Assembly (NCBI GenBank): GCA_028289325.1
Contig: JANQQN010000445.1
Location: 1-38,346, forward strand
Direction: 5' to 3'
DNA: 38,346 bases
Source: Myxococcota bacterium
GTDB taxonomy: Bacteria; Myxococcota; Kuafuiibacteriia; Kuafuiibacteriales; Kuafuiibacteriaceae
Shown here one piece after another: positions 1 through 7,915 of the stretch. The number at the start of each line of letters is the position of its first letter. The first letter of the stretch is position 1. Below the pieces are notes generated by a model that worked only from the letters and a program-made list of their open reading frames with translations, was not told the origin of the DNA and searched no databases. The position numbers were made by a program, and so were the translations under genes.

Positions 1-158
1 CCGACTACCTCCGCCCCCTCGGGCGCGAACGTCGGCAGGCCGTCGTTGACCGCGACTTCGTAGCCGCAAGGGCACGACCAGGGCATCAAGACCGCGCCAC
101 AGGACGGACAGCCCATCGCGGGCAGCCCGGATTCGGTCGTCGTCGGAACTGTGGTCAT
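1..158 (-). CDS. Zinc-ribbon protein, N-terminal part only (possible SAM methyltransferase)
   Basis: The 5' end of a minus-strand gene that runs off the left edge; 52 codons are visible. The peptide carries a CxxC pair (C17, C20) and a CxC pair (C29, C31, followed by GY), which together look like a small zinc ribbon. The following stretch ends in NDGLPTF. This layout resembles the Trm112-like leader that precedes many class I methyltransferases of polysaccharide loci, but the catalytic part is outside the window, so the function is an inference. The ATG at 158-156 shares one base with the TAA stop (160-158) of the upstream acetyltransferase, a TAATG junction implying translational coupling and one operon with the two genes to its right. 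Confidence 0.6.
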   Translation of the reverse strand, partial: MTTVPTTTESGLPAMGCPSCGAVLMPWSCPCGYEVAVNDGLPTFAPEGAEVV

Positions 159-886
159 TAGCGCCCCTCCCCGCTTCTGTCGAACCAGGCGTGCAAAGTA
201 TAGTCGGACCGGTAGGGCGTTAGACCTCGACGACTCCAGACACGTTGTGGTCCGAGATTGTCGATCTGGGTCGAAGAGCAGACGGACGGAATGCCCGCTT
301 TCCGCAGCTCTGCGCCGGCACGATCGACGAGCGCCCCGTAGATCCCGTGCCGTTGATAGTCGGGATGCACACCATTGAGCAGAATCTCGTCGCCCCGAAC
401 GGTCAGAAATCCCGCGAGCTCATCACCAGACTGCGCCACGAACACCCACTCCTGCGGGTCGATAACCGAGCGCGCGCACCACTCGACATAGCCTTCGGTC
501 GCCGCTTCCGCGTCCAATCTCGAGTCCGTATGGTAGTGCCCTCGGAAGCCGACAAAGCAGGCCCGAACCAGCGCCCGAAGCTCGTCGAGGTCACCTTGCA
601 TCGCCCGCCGAAGCTGAAACCCCAGCCGCTCCGGCTCGAGTTCTTCGAACCCATTCGTGGGGCCTCGATAATAGACGAGCGTATCAGCCAGTAGGAAACC
701 TTCACTACCGAGGATCTGTACGCATTCGATCGACGACGTTGGGATGCGCACGATCAGCAGCTCGGTGCGATGACGCTCAACGTTCTCCAAAAGGCGCGGG
801 ATCTCGTTAGTGTGCTCGATACGGGCCCGATGGGTCACAATGCCAAAGCGTCGGGTGTCCAGCGGAGAAGCGGTCAGCTCACTCAT
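158..886 (-). CDS. WecD/RffC-like GNAT N-acetyltransferase (TDP-4-amino-sugar)
   Basis: A 242-residue protein with a two-lobed GNAT arrangement. The N-terminal half contains GFLLADTLVYYR, a segment typical of WecD (RffC), the enzyme that acetylates the 4-amino group of TDP-4-amino-4,6-dideoxygalactose. The C-terminal half has the acetyl-CoA-binding core around LLNGVHPDYQRHGIYGALV. I chose the ATG at 886 (MSELTAS); an in-frame start at 937 exists but would run deep into the upstream glycosyltransferase, whose stop is at 891-893. A WecE-like aminotransferase, which would make its substrate, lies divergently at 2085. The pair therefore suggests synthesis of TDP-Fuc4NAc or a related 4-acetamido sugar. 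The exact sugar cannot be read from sequence. Confidence 0.75.
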   Translation of the reverse strand: MSELTASPLDTRRFGIVTHRARIEHTNEIPRLLENVERHRTELLIVRIPTSSIECVQILGSEGFLLADTLVYYRGPTNGFEELEPERLGFQLRRAMQGDLDELRALVRACFVGFRGHYHTDSRLDAEAATEGYVEWCARSVIDPQEWVFVAQSGDELAGFLTVRGDEILLNGVHPDYQRHGIYGALVDRAGAELRKAGIPSVCSSTQIDNLGPQRVWSRRGLTPYRSDYTLHAWFDRSGEGR

Positions 887-890
887 GGAA

Positions 891-1895
891 TCATGGCTCG
901 CCCTCGACGCTCGGCGGTTCGGGCGTTTGCTCCGCAACGATATAGAGTGGCCGGTTTTTCACCTCTACGAAGATGCGATCGACATAGAGGCCAAGAACGC
1001 CGAGGGCGGCAAGAATGATCCCCGTGCTGAAGTAGATTGAAACAATGAGACTCGCCCACCCCGCCACCGGGATGCCCAGCAGCAGCGCCCGAAGGGTCAC
1101 ATACAGCCCGGCGGCAAACGCCAGCATCGAGATCGCGAGCCCAGCGACGATGCAAAGATGAAGGGGCTTGTTCGAATAAGAAAGGATGATGGGCAGGGCC
1201 ATCCGAATGAGCTTGATGAAGGTGTAGGAGGACTCGCCCGCGAAACGGTCGCCGTGGTCGACGTCGACGTACGCCTTTCGAAAGCCCATCCATGTCAAAA
1301 AAGCCCCGTAGAAGCGAACCTGCTCGCGAAAGCTCAGCATCTCGCGAACGATGCTCCGCGAGACGATGCTGAAGTTCGCTACCGTTCCGTCGTAGTGGAG
1401 GTCCGTCAGGTAGTTGAAGACCCGGTAGAAAGCTACCGAGCTCAGGCGCTTGGACCACCGGTCGCGGCGCCTCCTTCGCCGGGCGAGTACGCAATCGAAG
1501 CCTTCCTTCGCTTTCGCGTACAACCTTGGAATCTCTTCCGGCCGATCCTGCAGATCGCAGTCCATCACCACGATCCAGTTGCCGCGAACGGCGGCTAGGC
1601 CCGCGGTGATGGCGTTGTGTTGTCCGAAGTTGCGAGACAGGCGCTGACCGCGAACCCGAGGATCTTCCACCGCCAGCTGCTTGATACGAGACCACGAGTC
1701 ATCGGGGCCGCAATCTTCGACCAGCATGATCTCGTACGCGTCGCCCACCGTCGCCCGCAATGCCGTGGTCAGACGATCATGAAGCTCACTGAGGCACTCC
1801 GCCCCCCGGTAAACCGGAACCACGACGGAAATCTCGGGGACCTCAGCGAGCGTGGGCGCGGGTTCTGGGGGTGGAATACGTTCGACGTACATCAC
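891..1895 (-). CDS. Family 2 glycosyltransferase, DPM1/GtrB/ArnC-like, membrane-anchored
   Basis: A 334-residue GT2 enzyme. The GT-A fold starts at about residue 22 with ISVVVPVYRG; the metal-binding DxD is D112-C-D114, followed by LQDRPEE. A conserved RFAGESSYTF segment lies at 217-226. Two C-terminal membrane helices (about 245-270 and 280-305) are followed by a short cytosolic tail. This architecture is that of polyprenyl-phosphate glycosyltransferases (dolichol-phosphate-mannose synthase, GtrB, ArnC), which load one sugar onto undecaprenyl phosphate at the inner membrane. It may therefore prepare a lipid-linked donor for a side branch rather than extend the main chain. The start is GTG 1895 with a GGAGG upstream; ATG 1892 is the alternative. 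It is probably first in the operon with the acetyltransferase. Confidence 0.85.
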   Translation of the reverse strand: MMYVERIPPPEPAPTLAEVPEISVVVPVYRGAECLSELHDRLTTALRATVGDAYEIMLVEDCGPDDSWSRIKQLAVEDPRVRGQRLSRNFGQHNAITAGLAAVRGNWIVVMDCDLQDRPEEIPRLYAKAKEGFDCVLARRRRRRDRWSKRLSSVAFYRVFNYLTDLHYDGTVANFSIVSRSIVREMLSFREQVRFYGAFLTWMGFRKAYVDVDHGDRFAGESSYTFIKLIRMALPIILSYSNKPLHLCIVAGLAISMLAFAAGLYVTLRALLLGIPVAGWASLIVSIYFSTGIILAALGVLGLYVDRIFVEVKNRPLYIVAEQTPEPPSVEGEP

Positions 1896-2084
1896 GACGT
1901 GCCGGCCTCCAGCACGCTAGCAAGCGGTCACTGCGACGTCATCGCGTAAAAAACGCCACGTCGATACTTCAGAGCGACGCTTGCTCCACGGCAGTTCGGA
2001 TGTTTCAACCGTTGGGTGGAGTCTGTGCCGCCGTTCGCCGTGCCTTCGGTCGATCCCCCAGACAAGGCGCCGCGGAGGGCCCAT
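1896..2084. promoter_or_regulatory. Divergent intergenic promoter region
   Basis: This 189-bp gap separates the minus-strand GT2 operon from the plus-strand aminotransferase, so it must hold promoters in both directions. It contains an A-run in an otherwise GC-rich setting, flanked by short inverted arms (GCGT at 1944-1947 and ACGC at 1953-1956). I could not find a convincing -35/-10 pair with correct spacing on either strand. A good Shine-Dalgarno (GGAGGG, 2074-2079) closes the region five bases before the GTG at 2085. Confidence 0.4.
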
Positions 2085-3230
2085 GTGCCGTTCAATCGTC
2101 CCCACGCGACCGGCGCAGAGTTCGCGTGCATCCAAGACGCGATCAACCGCGGACAGCTGTCGGGGAACGGCGAGTACACCAAGCGGTGTCAGCGGTGGCT
2201 GGAGCAAAAGACGGGCGCCCACAAAGCGCTGTTGACCCACTCGTGCACCGGCGCGCTGGAGATGGCCGCCCTGTTGGCCGACGTAGGCCCGGGTGACGAG
2301 ATCATCATGCCCTCGTATACGTTCGTCTCCACGGCCAACGCCTTCGTCCTACGGGGCGCAAAGCCGGTCTTCGTAGACGTGCAGGCCGACACGCTCAACA
2401 TCGATCCCAACCTCGTAGAAGCAGCAGTGACGCCGCGTACGAAGGCGATCTGCCCGGTGCACTATGCGGGGGTCGGCGCGGACATGCCGCCCCTGATGGA
2501 TATCGCTCATCGCCACGGCCTGACGGTGATTGAAGACGCGGCCCAGGGCGCCATGGCCGCCCGCTACGGCCGCCCCCTGGGGACGCAGGGCGCGCTCGGT
2601 GCGCTCAGCTTTCACGAGACCAAGAACATCATCGCGGGCGAAGGCGGCGCGCTGCTCATCAACGACCCTCGGCTGGCCGAACGGGCCGAGATCCTGTGGG
2701 AGAAAGGCACCAACCGCGGCGCGTTTTTCCGAGGCGAAATCGACAAGTACACTTGGGTCGACGTCGGGAGCTCTTTTCTGCCCGGCGAGCTGACGGCGGC
2801 GTTTCTATGGGCTCAGCTGCAACACGCGGACGCGATCACCGACGAGCGACTGCGAATCTGGCGTCTCTATTGGGACCGACTCGCCACGCTCGCCGAGGCC
2901 GGACTCGTACAACGACCCACCGTACCCGACGACGCGAAGCACAACGCCCATATGTTCTATGTCTTGGTGGAATCGCTATCGAAGAGGAGCCGGGTCATCA
3001 GAGGACTCAAGGAGGCCGGCTTTCACGCCGTTTTTCACTACGTCCCGCTGCACGCTTCCCCCGCCGGCCAGCGCTTCGGTCGCACCTTCGGCGAACTGCG
3101 GGTCACCGAGTCGCTGAGCGAACGCCTGATCCGTCTGCCTCTGTGGTTCGGGATCGAAGACTCGGTCATCGACCAGATCGCCGATCAGCTGCACTGCGCG
3201 CTGACCGGCGGCGGCTCGACCGCGGCATAG
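2085..3230 (+). CDS. wecE: WecE/RffA-like TDP-4-keto-6-deoxyhexose aminotransferase
   Basis: A 381-residue PLP-dependent sugar aminotransferase of the DegT/DnrJ/EryC1 family. It follows E. coli WecE closely along its length: SCTGALEMAALL, PSYTFVSTANAFVLRGAK, VHYAGV, IEDAAQG (Asp151, pyridine nitrogen), SFHETKN (Lys180, the PLP Schiff-base lysine) and KGTNRGAFFRGEIDKYTW. WecE converts TDP-4-keto-6-deoxyglucose to TDP-4-amino-4,6-dideoxygalactose using glutamate. The start is GTG 2085: it has GGAGGG five bases upstream and gives a first residue matching the WecE N-terminus (IPFN / VPFN). The in-frame ATG at 2016 would add 23 unrelated residues. The WecD-like acetyltransferase at 158-886 is the expected next step. 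Confidence 0.92.
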   Translation: MPFNRPHATGAEFACIQDAINRGQLSGNGEYTKRCQRWLEQKTGAHKALLTHSCTGALEMAALLADVGPGDEIIMPSYTFVSTANAFVLRGAKPVFVDVQADTLNIDPNLVEAAVTPRTKAICPVHYAGVGADMPPLMDIAHRHGLTVIEDAAQGAMAARYGRPLGTQGALGALSFHETKNIIAGEGGALLINDPRLAERAEILWEKGTNRGAFFRGEIDKYTWVDVGSSFLPGELTAAFLWAQLQHADAITDERLRIWRLYWDRLATLAEAGLVQRPTVPDDAKHNAHMFYVLVESLSKRSRVIRGLKEAGFHAVFHYVPLHASPAGQRFGRTFGELRVTESLSERLIRLPLWFGIEDSVIDQIADQLHCALTGGGSTAA

Positions 3231-3261
3231 CGCGTATCCCGGTGGCCGGCTGGCGTGCCCG

Positions 3262-3780
3262 GTGTCTCAGGATGACAGGCTTCGAAGGCGCGGGGTCGCT
3301 GATGGCGTTGGTCACCGCGGTCGCGCATTCCTTTCGAGGGACCACATCGTTCGATGTGATCGTCTTCTTCACCAACGGCGCAGCGAGCTCAAGCGCCGAT
3401 TCGCGACCCGACCACTGCGGCGAACCTTTCGCGCCTTGGAGGCGTGCCTCGGCGATTTTCGGGCAGGTGACTTCGGACGCAGGATCGCCGTCCCTCGCGG
3501 CAACGGAAGAGATGGGTCAACTCGTCGCGCTATGGCTTCCAGCTGACGGGAAAGCGCCTGGAGGACCTCGCCAAACGATGGCCGGGCCCGGTCAAGTAGG
3601 CTTTCGGCGAAGACGGCCCCGTTCGGTCGCTCGACGGTCTCCCCCAGCCTCCGTAATGACGTCGATAAGGCTCAGATGCAGCAGGTCTTGATCAATCTGG
3701 TGAAGAACGCTCGAGAGGCGGGCAGTGAAGTCGAGGACATCGAAGTACGGGTGGAGCGCCCCGCCCGGCCACCCCACCCT
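3262..3780 (+). pseudogene. Decayed sensor histidine kinase fragment (HAMP-like linker and N-box)
   Basis: No intact gene lies between 3231 and 3943, but fragments of one protein appear in order in different frames. Frame 1 (about 3381-3490) gives SELKRRF and then ALEACLGDFRAGDFGRRIAV, like the HAMP/linker of NtrY-type kinases. Frame 2 (about 3506-3545) continues with EEMGQLVALWLPADG, as expected after a HAMP domain. Frame 1 resumes at 3658 with DVDKAQMQQVLINLVKNARE, a clear N-box of the GHKL ATPase domain where histidine kinases bind Mg-ATP. The phosphoacceptor H-box helix expected between them is absent, as are the G-boxes after it. I read this as the remnant of a frameshifted and partly deleted kinase gene. 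Hairpins at 3815-3832 and 3899-3920 fill the rest of the gap. Confidence 0.5.
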
Positions 3781-3898
3781 GAACCGGGTGATGGATCGAC
3801 GCCGCTTTGCCTAGCCCCGCGCGAAGGCGGGGGATCCGCGGTCAGCCCGTGGCTCCCGCATCGGAGTGGGTCAACCTGACAAACGGCCGAATCCAAGT

Positions 3899-3920
3899 CA
3901 CGGAATTCTGGCAATCCGTG
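3899..3920. repeat. 6-bp perfect inverted repeat upstream of the GT4 operon
   Basis: CACGGA (3899-3904) and TCCGTG (3915-3920) are perfect inverted arms around a 10-base AT-richer spacer. The element sits 23 bases before the GTG start at 3944 and could be an operator or a leader hairpin of the plus-strand trio. Another stem, CCCCGC/GCGGGG with a 6-base loop, is at 3815-3832 and has no T-run. Neither has independent support. Confidence 0.3.
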
Positions 3921-3943
3921 GCGCAAGAAGCTAGGCAAGCTCC

Positions 3944-5053
3944 GTGGCCGATGTCCTCGTCCTGTCGAAGTACGATCAGATGGCGGCCAGTCCTCGCGTT
4001 CGCTTCATGCAGTACCGGTCCGCGCTCGATGCCGCCGGAATTCGACTGCATCTGTCACCCTTCTTCGACGACGCGTATCTCAAGCAGCGTTTCAGCACTG
4101 GCGCCATCGGCGGCGGACACGTCTTGCGGGCTCTGACCCGGCGGATCACCAGCGTTCTCACCGCCCATCGGTGGGACCTTGTTTGGTTTCACTATGAGCT
4201 GATCCCGTACATACCTGCGTTGCTCGAACGTGCGCTGGGATGGGCCGGTGTTCCTTATATCTACGATATCGATGACGCAATTTTTCACCAGTATGATCAG
4301 AGTCGGTGGCGCGTCATCCGGAGCGTGCTCGGTGCCAAGGTTGGGGCCGTCATTCGAGGGGCTCGAGCGGTGACGGCCGGCAATGAGTACCTGGCGGACT
4401 ACGCGCGCCGGCACAATCCGAACGTCGAGGTTGTCCCGTCGGTCGTCGACACCAGCCTGTTCCAGCCTTGCTTCAAGAACCCGACGACGCCTGTTGTTCT
4501 TGGATGGATCGGGTCGCCTTCGAGCTCGGCCTACCTCGATAGCGCGTTTGAAGCCCTGGTCGAGGTTTCCAAACTACGGCGAGTCAAGCTCCTAGCGGTG
4601 GGGGCTCAGCCCTTGCCCGACTTGGGATTCGAAGTGGAGGTCCGCAAGTGGCGCGCAAACCGCGAGATCGCCGACCTGCAGAGCTTCGACATCGGCATCA
4701 TGCCGATGCACGACACGCCGTGGGCCCGAGGAAAGTGCGCCTACAAGCTCATTCAATACATGGCCTGTGGATGCCCCGTCGTCGCTGACCCGATCGGCGC
4801 CAACCGCGACGTGGTCACGCCAGACGTCGGCATGTTGCCCAAAGGTAAGGACGAGTGGGTATCCGCACTGCTGCGCTTGATCGACGACCCGGAGCTTAGG
4901 GCTCGCATGGGGGCTGCAGGGCGGGCTCGGGTTGTCGAAAACTACTCACTGCACAGCCAAGCGCCCAGAATTCTCACCGCCCTTCAGGCGGCCTTGGGCA
5001 CACCGGCGCGCCCAAACTCGAAACGTTTCGCTCCAAAGAATCGAGGTCACTAA
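3944..5053 (+). CDS. Family 4 (GT-B) glycosyltransferase
   Basis: A 369-residue GT-B enzyme. The N-terminal Rossmann-like domain begins VLVLSKYDQMAASPRVRFMQY and contains PYIYDIDDAIFHQ; the C-terminal nucleotide-sugar domain contains VLGWIGSPSS (about 185-194) and GKCAYKLIQYMACGCPVVA. In that last segment the second Glu of the usual EX7E motif is Gln (KLIQYMA). This appears in a known subset of GT4 enzymes, so I do not treat it as inactivating. It would transfer a sugar onto the lipid-linked repeat unit at the cytosolic face. The start is GTG 3944 with only a weak Shine-Dalgarno. The TAA stop overlaps the ATG of the next gene (TAATG at 5051-5055), so this gene heads a coupled three-gene operon. 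Confidence 0.88.
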   Translation: MADVLVLSKYDQMAASPRVRFMQYRSALDAAGIRLHLSPFFDDAYLKQRFSTGAIGGGHVLRALTRRITSVLTAHRWDLVWFHYELIPYIPALLERALGWAGVPYIYDIDDAIFHQYDQSRWRVIRSVLGAKVGAVIRGARAVTAGNEYLADYARRHNPNVEVVPSVVDTSLFQPCFKNPTTPVVLGWIGSPSSSAYLDSAFEALVEVSKLRRVKLLAVGAQPLPDLGFEVEVRKWRANREIADLQSFDIGIMPMHDTPWARGKCAYKLIQYMACGCPVVADPIGANRDVVTPDVGMLPKGKDEWVSALLRLIDDPELRARMGAAGRARVVENYSLHSQAPRILTALQAALGTPARPNSKRFAPKNRGH

Positions 5054-5856
5054 TGCAAAATACGGTTGATCAAGTCCGACAGAAAGCCATCGACGTCCAC
5101 AACGATACGGCAGATGAGTTCAAGCTCCGGTATGAGCGACTGCGCTCTAATCCTTTCGCAGACGCCTTTACGTACGGCCGAGCGAAGCTAGACCAGCTCT
5201 TGGATGACGTCATTAAGGAGCTGCCGCCCGGAGCTCGGATCCTCGATATTGGGTGCGGCACCGGCGAGCACCTCGTTCACCTGAAGCGCCTCGGCTTTCG
5301 CATTGCAGGCATCGAACCGGCCCCATTTATGCTGGCCGAGGCTCGGCGTCTACTGCCCGACGCGGACCTGCGCTCAGGGGTCGCTACGGAGCTTCCCTTC
5401 GAGGATGAGAGCTTCGACCTCTGTCTTTCCGTTGAGGTCCTCCGCTACCTCCATCGCGAGGATATCGAGCAATCACTGCGCGAAATGCGGCGCGTCCTAG
5501 CCCCAGGCGGTAAGGCGTTCGTGACGCTGGTCAATGCGTACGCGCTCGATGGATATCGGGTCTTCCACCGATTCAAGGAAGCGCGCGCCAAGCTGGGGCT
5601 TGCTGCCCATCCTCCACATTGCGAGTTCTATACGCCACGGCGAGTGGAACGTGACTTTGTCCAGGCTGGATTCGACAAGGTGACGAGCCACGGCCGCCTA
5701 TGGGCTCCGATGCGCTTCGTTTACAAGGTCCACAACCGGCTCGGCGAAGCGGTCGCCCGCCGGACTAACGTTATCGAAGACATGTTCACCAACACTGAGC
5801 CCCTCAAACGTTTTGCGGGACACCTGGTGGCGGTCGCCGAAAAGAGCCCGAAGTGA
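5053..5856 (+). CDS. Class I SAM-dependent methyltransferase
   Basis: A 267-residue methyltransferase. Motif I is ILDIGCGTGEH (63-73), the acidic residue ending beta-2 lies in GIEP (87-89), and motif IV is FDLCLSVEVLRYL (121-133), followed by MRRVLAPGGKAFV (145-157). This is the Methyltransf_11/25 pattern and implies methyl transfer from SAM, probably to a hydroxyl, amino or carboxyl group of a sugar or sugar nucleotide given the neighbours. The acceptor is unknown. It overlaps the upstream GT4 by one base and the downstream deacetylase by four (GTGA at 5853-5856), so the three proteins are probably made together. Confidence 0.85.
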   Translation: MQNTVDQVRQKAIDVHNDTADEFKLRYERLRSNPFADAFTYGRAKLDQLLDDVIKELPPGARILDIGCGTGEHLVHLKRLGFRIAGIEPAPFMLAEARRLLPDADLRSGVATELPFEDESFDLCLSVEVLRYLHREDIEQSLREMRRVLAPGGKAFVTLVNAYALDGYRVFHRFKEARAKLGLAAHPPHCEFYTPRRVERDFVQAGFDKVTSHGRLWAPMRFVYKVHNRLGEAVARRTNVIEDMFTNTEPLKRFAGHLVAVAEKSPK

Positions 5857-6782
5857 CCGCTACCGACGGGCGAGCATCGATTGTCATCTCGCTCGATTTC
5901 GAGCTGCGGTGGGGCGTTCACGACGTCTTAGGGTCGAACGTCGATGGTTATCGAGCGAACCTCGAAGGCGTCCGAGACACAGTACCAGCCGTACTCGACG
6001 TTCTTCGCCAGCGGCGGTTGCCCGCGACCTGGGCGACGGTAGGGGCGGTGGCATGTCGCAGCTGGGATGACTACTTCGAACGCGCGCCCGCCCCTCCCGT
6101 CTACCGCGACCCTACCCTTGTCTTCGATCGCCGGATCGTCGACCGCGATCCGGACGGAACTCTCCACTTCGCCCCTGATCTTGTTCGCCAGGTCGTCGAC
6201 ACGCCGGGCCAAGAGCTTGCCACCCACACGTTCTCTCATTTGTTCCTGGGCGAGCCGGGAGTCGTTGCTGCCGACGCGATCGCGGACCACCAGGCGACGC
6301 GGACGATCTTTCGGGAGCGTTTCGGCCTCGAACCGAGAAGCCTCGTCTACCCTCGGAACCAAGTCGCGTTCTGGCCTTTCCTACAGGACCTCGGTCTGGT
6401 TGCTTATCGGGGCAACGAGGCCGGATGGTTCCACCGCCTCCGCGGCGCCGCGTCCGCGCATCCCGTCGCCCGCAGCCTCCGTCTGCTCGATGGTCTAAGG
6501 CCCCGAACGAGGACTTACCATCCGAAGATCGAAGGGGAGCTCCCAAGCACGCTATTTCTCCGCCTGGGGCTCCCCGGGGCGCTGTGGAGACTCCACTTCG
6601 CTAAGGTTCGGCGGGCGGTCCTTACTGCGCGACCAGGACACATCGTCCATCTATGGTTCCACCCTCACAATCTAGGTGCGAACGCAGCAAAGACCTTGGA
6701 TCGGCTGACCACGACGGCAGACTTCTTGGCGGAACAGATCGCACGCGGCCAGCTCGTCGGTCGCACGATGGCTGAAGCGTAG
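5853..6782 (+). CDS. Polysaccharide deacetylase family protein (CE4)
   Basis: A 309-residue NodB-like deacetylase. Motif 1 is ISLDFELRWG with D15 and E17 in place of the usual Asp-Asp pair, as in the branch of cytosolic polysaccharide-locus deacetylases. Motif 2 is THTFSH with metal ligands H125 and H129. Motif 3 is YPRNQ (166-170), and the late His-containing motif is HLWFHPHNLG (266-275). No signal peptide is present, so it would act in the cytosol, probably on a lipid-linked or nucleotide-bound N-acetylated sugar rather than on finished polymer. The start is GTG 5853, inside the TGA-stop overlap of the methyltransferase. It is the last gene of its unit; a convergent FkbM gene ends 60 bp downstream. 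Confidence 0.87.
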   Translation: MTATDGRASIVISLDFELRWGVHDVLGSNVDGYRANLEGVRDTVPAVLDVLRQRRLPATWATVGAVACRSWDDYFERAPAPPVYRDPTLVFDRRIVDRDPDGTLHFAPDLVRQVVDTPGQELATHTFSHLFLGEPGVVAADAIADHQATRTIFRERFGLEPRSLVYPRNQVAFWPFLQDLGLVAYRGNEAGWFHRLRGAASAHPVARSLRLLDGLRPRTRTYHPKIEGELPSTLFLRLGLPGALWRLHFAKVRRAVLTARPGHIVHLWFHPHNLGANAAKTLDRLTTTADFLAEQIARGQLVGRTMAEA

Positions 6783-6842
6783 AGAACGTCAGTCAGTCAG
6801 CTCGAATCCTTGCCGGTGGTCCACTGACAGGAGGTGGGCGCC

Positions 6843-7808
6843 TCAATTGACGGCGACATCCTCGGCGGCCCTTCGGTTGGTCGCCTGTTCCCTCAGCAGC
6901 CTACCCTTGAGGCGGCCGTGAAGCTCGCGGTGCATTAGGCGACCAGTTGCTAAGCCTAGAGATGCGGCGACGTCCTCCCCGCACAAGAAGTGGTTACGGC
7001 CTCGAAGACCTATCTGCTCCGTGCGATAGATTCCCTCGCCCTCGAGGATCGCAAAGCACTGGTAACCGTGACCCTTGAGAACGTCATGGATGCGATCACC
7101 GATGTCCTGGTTGAGCACTTCGACGATCAAACTCGGACGATGGGTCTGAAGCAGTTGGCCAAAACCCTCGAGAACCTGTGGCTCGTTTAGCTCGGTGTCG
7201 ACTTTGACCAGGATATTTCCTAGAGACTGCTCTTTTGAAAAGAAGTCATCCATCCGCGTGACTTGCACCGTGCTCGTGACGATGTCATCGGGACGATGAC
7301 TCAGTCGGTGCGCGACCAGCGAAGCGTTGTACTTCTGATCGCCCGGAAGCTCGTGAAAGGTCGCGGTGCCCGTGGAATCAGACACCCCGACCGCGAGTGC
7401 CTCGATATCGAAGGAATTCAATCGAATATTCGCCGACAGCAGGTCAAAGACCTGGGACGCAGGCTCGAATGCATAAACTGACGCCGTCGGATTGATGGCG
7501 CGGGCGGCGAGCGCGTACAGACCCGTGTTGGCTCCGATATCGACGATCGTCCGGGACGATTGTGCGAGCACGGCCCAAAGTACGAGGGACGTACGTTCAA
7601 ATCCGCCGGCATACCCGGCCCAGTACAGCTCATTCTCCACATAGAAGCCGTGGTGCACCATTCGAAAGTGAGCATTCGAAGTCACGGGAATCGTAATCTC
7701 GCCCTTGAAGTGGAGATGACGATACACCCAAGACGGAAGGTGGAGGGGCCGAGCGAGTCGAGCCACACGCGTGACATGGGCACGAAGGCGCTGAAGACGC
7801 GTCACCAC
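6843..7808 (-). CDS. FkbM family methyltransferase
   Basis: A 321-residue protein with the FkbM fold: VDIGANTG (89-96) is SAM motif I, YAFEP (112-116) ends beta-2, and the family-specific C-terminal motif is VKVDTELNEPQVLEGF (201-216), where typical members read KIDVEGxE. Family members O-methylate hydroxyls of macrolides, glycans or lipid-linked sugars. Here a surface-glycan acceptor is likely from context. The variant KVDTELNE segment lacks the usual Gly-Ala pair and may mark a different substrate. The start is GTG at 7808 (a second GTG follows directly); no strong Shine-Dalgarno is visible. It stands alone on the minus strand, downstream of a terminator-like hairpin that closes the lipoprotein gene. 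Confidence 0.85.
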   Translation of the reverse strand: MVTRLQRLRAHVTRVARLARPLHLPSWVYRHLHFKGEITIPVTSNAHFRMVHHGFYVENELYWAGYAGGFERTSLVLWAVLAQSSRTIVDIGANTGLYALAARAINPTASVYAFEPASQVFDLLSANIRLNSFDIEALAVGVSDSTGTATFHELPGDQKYNASLVAHRLSHRPDDIVTSTVQVTRMDDFFSKEQSLGNILVKVDTELNEPQVLEGFGQLLQTHRPSLIVEVLNQDIGDRIHDVLKGHGYQCFAILEGEGIYRTEQIGLRGRNHFLCGEDVAASLGLATGRLMHRELHGRLKGRLLREQATNRRAAEDVAVN

Positions 7809-7866
7809 GTCATCCGTCTCTCATATTACAAGAGAGCGCGAAAACGATGGTTAGCTTCGGTGCTTG

Positions 7867-7901
7867 AAAACGGCACACTCCGTGGATGCGGGGGGTGCCG
7901 T
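7867..7901 (-). terminator. Rho-independent terminator after the lipoprotein gene
   Basis: Read on the minus strand, a perfect 7-bp stem ACGGCAC / GTGCCGT encloses an 18-base loop and runs into TTTTC. It begins 15 bases after the lipoprotein stop codon (7916-7918), the expected place for an intrinsic terminator. The loop is long and the T-run only four bases, so its efficiency is uncertain. It also separates this gene from the FkbM gene. Confidence 0.55.
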
Positions 7902-7915
7902 GGATCTACGTCGCT

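Noticed and set aside
2696..3691. A 331-codon plus-strand frame overlapping the WecE-like gene and the following gap
   Set aside because: Its first half is the wrong frame of the WecE-like gene. Only its tail (after about 3500) contains part of the kinase relic, so it is not a gene in itself.
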